A program made the translations under genes and the position numbers. A stretch of 64,000 nucleotides of DNA from positions 21,875,302 through 21,939,301 of the forward strand of contig OX439131.1 in assembly GCA_949318235.1 (NCBI GenBank), given 5' to 3'. Numbering within the stretch: the stretch's first letter is position 1; each line of letters begins with the position of its first letter. This DNA is from Ecdyonurus torrentis (lineage: Eukaryota > Arthropoda > Insecta > Ephemeroptera > Heptageniidae). The notes under the pieces are model-generated. The model was not told the DNA's origin. It saw nothing but the letters and a program-made list of their open reading frames with translations, and did not search any database. Positions 58,062 to 64,000 of the stretch are shown here, piece by piece.

Positions 58062-61000
58062 AAGAAAAAAAGTGAGGGGAGATTTTCAACAGTAAGAAAA
58101 TAAAAGTGGAGTTGATTTGTTCTTCCCTAACACACATACCGCTCGATCAATCAATCAATCCATCACACGCGCGGAACCAACCACATCTCTTTCTTCTCTC
58201 TCTCTGTCTCTCTCACCTCTCTCCCGCGCGACTGCCACTCTCAATTGAGCCAACTTTATAATCGCTGACTTTGAACAAAACAAAAAATTATTGCTAAGGA
58301 GAACATTTTTTAGCTCAACAAAAAATATTATATTGGATAAAATACATCATTTTTTTTATATTTATTGTATTGGAAATAAAAATATATATATCGTTTTTAT
58401 AAACTGCTCTGTTTCTTCACAGATATTTGAAGACAGACACAATAATAAGATTAAGAATTATTTATAAGTACAATATAACAATGCAATAATAATTGTAATC
58501 TATTAGAGTACAGCAACTTAATATATTCCATATTATAAAAAAAAAAGTCATGAAATTTTAATGTAGGTCAAATAACGTTTATCGCAACATGGTAACATTA
58601 AAATTTTTGATGAAAGTTATTAAAAAAAGAAAAATAATAACAAGAGTAAAATTAATTAATAGCTGCTGGTATATTGTAAATATTAAAATATAATTTTTCT
58701 AACAGTTTGCACAAAAATATGAAATTTAATTTGTATACTATCATAATAAATACACAATAAATACGCTTCTTTAAATAACGGCAATTTTTTTTTCTTCATT
58801 TAAGTCAGTTAATATTATTCCATTTTTCTTCTCTAAGAATGAGGAAAGAAAAACATCTTGAATGATAAGAGAAATGTGGAATGATTTGTTGCGGCAAGAA
58901 AAGAAGAAAATGAAATTTATGCGGCGCACGACATCAGTGAAAAAATGCGGGCAAATTAAACGCAAAAATTGTTATGAAAAAAAATATATAAGGAACAATA
59001 TTTACATTCCTTCTAAAATAGAAAAAAAAATACACAGAAAAACAAAACACAACGAAAAAGAAAATTACAATGCTATTTTATTATATAATATCGTAAACAG
59101 TTATACAATATTTATATTATGAAAAAATATTCTTTTATCATAAAAATATTTTGTGTATTATTTTTTATTAAAGAGTTATAAGAGAAAAAGTTTTTTCGGA
59201 AGTCAGGAAATTTGCATTGAAAAGGAATAGTGAATTGGGTTTAGGGTTGAAATTGAGAGACAATTTTGCGTCCCCGAGGCCGCTTGGGACTAAACGACCT
59301 GCTCAGATCATCAGCATCGCATAACCCACTTTTTTTTTTTAAGCTTATCTTCTCAGGCAAGGAAAAAATATATACAATGAAGAGAAGTTTTTTTAAATTA
59401 CTGCAAATTTAGAAGTTCATTTTCATTCTAATTTTGTTTTTCAAATATAATAATAATAATAATAATAAAAAGTATAGCTTATTCTGATAGTAGTAATTTT
59501 ATGGTTAAAAGTTTATTTATGAATTTTAACATTAGTACATAGGACAAAAGATGAAAGTTCCAATATAATGTTTGTTTGATATCAAGTCCTTAAAAGTAGT
59601 TGCATAAAACTGCCTAATACCATAGGGATTTGACTCACCCTAGGCTACGTGCATTGAACATTTTAATCCAATTTATTTGCATTTTCCATTAGTTTCCTTT
59701 TCAATGTTTAGTTATATTATTTTCTCTACTTATAATAGCAAAATAATGAATGGTACCGCGCTCAATAATAAATCATAGGATCTAAGCTACAGAGCTCAAT
59801 TTATCTTTCCCGTTCAATCAATGCAACAAAGCTGGAGCCACGTCTCTTTGGACCGGAAACAGCTTAAATTATGGGCAAAACATCGCACCTCTTGCATTTC
59901 CTGTATATAAAAAAATGTGTCATTAGATAATCGAAGGATATTTTGACTAATTTTATAGTTGGCTTCTATACTTTTAACAATTATTTTTAACTGATTCCGG
60001 TATCTGGGGACGTTGACAAAACTTCTTTCTATCAGTAGTACAACTGTGCATAGAAAAACGTTTGAACATTAGACATGATATTTTGTAAGTAAAATTTACG
60101 TTAAAAAAAAAAATGATAAGCCCCTATGGTGCCGCAACCCGCACGACATATGTAACCAACTATTTGCCTATGCTACAGGATAGTCTGTAGGAAATGTCAA
60201 CGTGGTTTTAACTGCTAGAATTTATTTAAAACTATTTGAAATATACCATTATTTAATATTATATATTTTAAATCACGTTAATTAAATTTTCCTATCTTAT
60301 AAAACCACATAAGAGGTTTTGTATAAAATAGAAGTTAAGGTAAATAAAAAAATTAAATTATTATTTAGCTTGCATATAATATAATACGTAATAGCACAAT
60401 TATTATTACCATAAATAATTGAACTATACATAATACATCATTTAACTTTTTTGTTCTGACTTTTACATTACTTTATCTCACTATCTCCAGTATTCCAAAT
60501 ATGTATTAATAATGCAAATTCCATATTACTAAAAGCATTTTATCTTATAATAAAAAAATGTAATTTTGGTAATTAATACCCTATATAGTTTAAATTTCAT
60601 TTTATTATTTTCAAATGAATGATTAAGTTGGGATTATATACAGTATATATATATATATTTTTTTTGTAAATCCAAGTTAATTAACAATGTTATAATATGT
60701 TAATAAGAATTTCTTATATATACGATGTATATAAACCATGTAAACAAACAACATAAAGAAGAGAGAGAGAGAGAAACGAGCGCTTATTTAGCTTCATAAT
60801 GATGTGCAAATATTAATTCAATTAAAATATATGGAATTTAATTAGTTTGCAAGCCTTGATAACGTTACTTTAAATATATTTATAAGAAGACAACAAATGA
60901 AAATAGGTTTCTTAAAGATATTTATTATATTGTAATAAAATACGTGATATAATATCTTAATTGTACTCTCTTTATTTTAAAATGAATATGAAAATATTTT

Positions 61001-62274
61001 CTTTCATGCGTACTGCATTTTATTATAAAAACTATAAAAGTCATGCTAAAATTATATACAGAAAGTGATTGGTTGAAAGTTGGATTATGCTTTTAAGTAA
61101 TGACTCGCCACAACGGTAAAATGTATGACTCGGCAAGATATATTAATTTATAACATTAATAATTCAAAGTGCAAACTTTAAAATTTGGTTAGTATAAACA
61201 AATGTTAATATTAATTCTTTTTCTCTTTTTTTTTTTAAAAAAAAAAGCCTGAGGAAGATTTGATTATTTTTTAGAAGAATTGGGATGAAAAGAAACACAC
61301 ATCAGGCCAAGATCTCATACATTCCTTTGACATTTTGTCAAAATAATGCTAAAAAACTTACCTGAATAAGGCATGTCCTTTTTTTTAATAGTAAACAATT
61401 GCTGTTTGTTTGTTTTTTTAATTTGAGATAAAAATGTAATAAACAAGAGTAAAATAATTAACAGATGTTTATAAAAATAAGTTCATTTAGTATAATTGTA
61501 ATATATAAGGATATCCTTTGCTTATTAATAATGTTATTAAATAAATCAGGGCAATAAGTAAAGGCAGCCAGTTGAATCATGTTTATGACGCCAATCACTA
61601 GACCCAAGAGATATCGCAGCTCATAGAAGCAGCGAGCACGAAACGACTTTTTTCCATTCTCTAGCGAGATTAGACTGTGTCAATGTGCAGTTCGACTGAT
61701 TAAAATGTTTTGCCAGCACGTTGTTGCTAACAAGAAATTACTGTGGTGAGTCTCTCTCTCTCTTTCTTTCTAGCTCCACAAACTCTGATTAAAAACGCCT
61801 TTCAGGATTATCTTAACAATATTTTCGTATTAAAAGAAATAATTTGAAAAGTCTTCAAGTTTGTTTACAAGAATAGCTCAAGATTGAAAGTTTTATCACA
61901 TATGTAACACTAACATACTACAATTACTTTTTAAAAAAATGACTTCAAAAACACATCATTTAAATTAAAGAAGCAATACTGTCCTGAAGATACATAATAA
62001 AAAAACTTTTTTATATTTAAATCTAATAAAGTAAAAATATCAACATTTTAAAACTAAGTGCAAAATATTATCAACGTAAGAAACGATGCATAAATTTCCT
62101 TGACTTTTTACGTTATAAAAAAAGAAATATTATTATTATTTTTTGTATATACATATTAAAATAATAAAGTGTCTACGTAAAAGTAAATTTAAAGGAATCA
62201 AGTCTTTAAGATGGAGCATATAGGCTATTAAGTAAAGTCGTTTACTAGCTTAATGTGTATTCGTGTATATACCG

Positions 62275-62282
<8 letters not shown>

Positions 62283-62336
<54 letters not shown>
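62283..62336. repeat. (CT)27
   Basis: A perfect array of about 54 bases, flanked on the right by a GC-richer unique segment. Confidence 0.96.
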
Positions 62337-62337
<1 letters not shown>

Positions 62338-62535
62338 AAGCTGCTCTCCAGCCTTGTTGTTGCCGGTTCCATCAAATATTTATACTCGCATGGTAACCAC
62401 CCTAAGGGAGCTGGGCAAAATGTGATCGCGCATTCAATTTATTCCTTCGTCTTGCCTACAGGCACAGTCAACTTGCTTGCTAGCTAGCTTAGTTTCGTTC
62501 GCTTTGCCAGAATGTCTTTGTCTCTGGCTTTTTAT
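62337..62535 (+). other. GC-richer unique segment with a strong acceptor-like site
   Basis: Unique sequence continues an open frame from the CT array for about 50 codons (KLLSSLVVAGSIKYLYSHGN...). A pyrimidine tract ending TTGCCTACAG at 62461 is a good splice-acceptor match. No donor or homologue is recognised, so an exon is not claimed. Confidence 0.2.
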
Positions 62536-63017
62536 TTACATGCAGTAAAAATAAATTGATATAACAAAACAAAAAGTAACGAAATAATTTTTTCAGCTAG
62601 ATAAACTATATTATAAAAAGACTAAAAGAAAATATTAAAGTTTATACTTTTTATCTTTTTTTGACATTTAATTTTTATACTTTTATGATTTATTGTTTAT
62701 TATTATATACAAAGATATTAGATTAGAGATGTTATTCTTGAAGTAGAGGGATAAATAGTGAAATAACAGTATAATATTATTATAATATAATATAGAGTAA
62801 AGGGTGGAAGGTAAAGAAACAGAGAATGAATCTTGAAATTAGCGGCAAACTCTCGACAGTTTAATTAATATTTGTATTTACACTCTTTGTTTAAGCAAAT
62901 TTGACTAAAATTGTCACGCAGTAAAATATTTATCAACGAGTATTTTTAAACGAAATAAATACTGAGATATTGGAAATTATAAAAAAAGTGCAAAATAAAT
63001 AATTTTGTAAAGTGCTA

Positions 63018-63045
<28 letters not shown>
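63018..63045. repeat. Poly(T) 28
   Basis: An uninterrupted T run followed by GCTTTGCTTTGCC. Confidence 0.95.
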
Positions 63046-63048
<3 letters not shown>

Positions 63049-63810
63049 TTGCTTTGCCTTTCTTTTGAAATTTCTTACTTTATATATATTTTGTTGATAT
63101 TTTCATCAGTTATGGTAAATTAAAAATTAAATTATGTAAATAATATTTAAATTGATATATTTAGAAAGTAAATTTTCAATATTTACTTTTACGGTTTTAA
63201 TGTATGCTGAAGGAAAAGGATGACAAATAAAAATAAGTACTAAAATCGCAGAACATGAAATTATGCTATTTAAAAGTTGAAATAAAAAGTAGTAAAAAAA
63301 AAAAGCAGCAAGTGTTATTAAACGCTACATAAACGTGCTACTAAAAGTTATAATGGAAATAACACTAAAATTTTGTACTTTTATTTCTAATGTAATAGCT
63401 GTGTAGTGTAGTAATGTAGCAGTAGTGAAAATATTTTTTTTGTAATTTTATACTTGTATTATAGCATAAAATGCATTAATATTGAAATATTTTTGTTTGT
63501 TAAAAAGAGGGAGATTTTATAAAACAAAAATAAAAAAGCAGGAAATATAAAAATATATATTTATAAAACAATTACATTTTAAATTTAAATTTGCTTTCCC
63601 ATAAATTAATTTTGTTTTATTATTACATTTAACTTTTAATTTAATTTCTTTTTATTAATATTTTATAAAGAATCTGCTTATAAAAGGCTCTTTTTGTAAA
63701 GAAAAAAAAAACAAAATAAAACTTAAATTATCGTCTCTAGTATTTACTTAGCATATATTTTTTCTATTGTTTTTTTTCCCTGAACATTTATGTTCTCTCA
63801 GTGACAGTCG

Positions 63811-63834
63811 GAGAGAGAGAGAGAGAGAGAGAGA
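63811..63834. repeat. (GA)12
   Basis: A short perfect array. Confidence 0.95.
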
Positions 63835-63962
63835 AGCAGCTCTAATTAAGAGTACAAAGTATACGTTAGTGTGACCTTTTTTTCTATCCTGTGACGACTT
63901 TTGTGATGAACCTCACTAGCTTGACACCTGCTCTGAATCTAAATGTACTTTTTCTTTGTCAC

Positions 63963-63990
<28 letters not shown>
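63963..63990. repeat. Poly(T) 28
   Basis: An uninterrupted T run at the right edge. Confidence 0.95.
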
Positions 63991-63994
<4 letters not shown>

Positions 63995-64000
63995 ACCTTG

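Larger units (their letters stand above)
57600..58260. promoter_or_regulatory. CpG-containing region, candidate regulatory or 5' non-coding DNA
   Basis: CpGs are frequent at 57600-57790 and 58140-58260 but rare nearby. A good Kozak context (CACCATGG) at 57757-57764 opens an eight-codon frame, MGKTKHGK (57761-57787), of upstream-ORF size. The second patch has a (TCAA)n tract, CT repeats and GCGCG motifs. There is no recognisable coding sequence, so a promoter role is a guess. Confidence 0.25.
62536..64000. other. AT-rich non-coding DNA to the window end
   Basis: It holds T28 at 63018-63045, (GA)12 at 63811-63834 and T28 at 63963-63990. No gene is supported. Confidence 0.65.

Noticed and set aside
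61356..61364. Perfect minus-strand donor CAG|GTAAGT
   Set aside because: The upstream side has no pyrimidine tract and no long open frame; a single 9-base match can be chance.

Overview
The window is eukaryotic, very AT-rich, non-coding DNA saturated with microsatellites. No intact protein-coding gene, rRNA or tRNA gene, CRISPR array or prokaryotic feature can be supported. Nearly every open frame longer than 60 codons is either a translated dinucleotide array ((CT)n/(GA)n, (TA)n) or an AT-rich chance frame, often beginning at a non-ATG codon. The density of (TA)n, (CT/GA)n and A/T homopolymers, a tRNA-derived SINE and a decayed Tc1/mariner transposase fit an arthropod. A crustacean with an SSR-rich genome is my best guess, but nothing here proves the lineage.

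Layout: 1-17 kb is dense in simple repeats, including an opposed (AG)28/(CT)49 pair at 1903-2115, long (TA)n arrays, and a tRNA-like SINE (about 8757-9197) inside a (TA)n array. It ends with a 178-bp pure (CT)n array at 16857-17034. From 17 to 30.5 kb dinucleotide arrays are scarce apart from (TA)51 at 20057. This quieter part holds a G-quadruplex motif (17254-17280), a possible second SINE relic (about 23.44-23.56 kb), a perfect TGGTCAT-T-ATGACCA element (26150-26164) and a minus-strand recursive-splice-like motif (26531/26532). From 30.5 to 38.3 kb repeats are dense again, with a GC-richer island with nested inverted repeats (32.12-32.28 kb), a CpG-containing island (34.79-35.00 kb) and the 3' part of a dead Tc1/mariner element (37187-37880). 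From 38.3 to 48.6 kb there are few (TA)n arrays, a striking hairpin plus palindrome (41970-42060) and a second minus-strand recursive-splice-like motif (39973/39974). From 48.6 to 55.7 kb (TA)n and (CT)n arrays return. From 55.7 to 64 kb the DNA is mostly unique and AT-rich, with CpG-containing patches at 57.6-58.26 and 61.56-62.52 kb.

There are no genes here to connect into a pathway. The most economical reading is intergenic DNA or part of a very long intron. Two CAG/TAG|GTRAGT junctions with pyrimidine tracts on the minus strand make a long minus-strand intron worth testing, but such motifs also arise by chance in a window this size. No convincing new biological system was found. The strongest unexplained signals are short perfect palindromes, hairpins and local composition islands.
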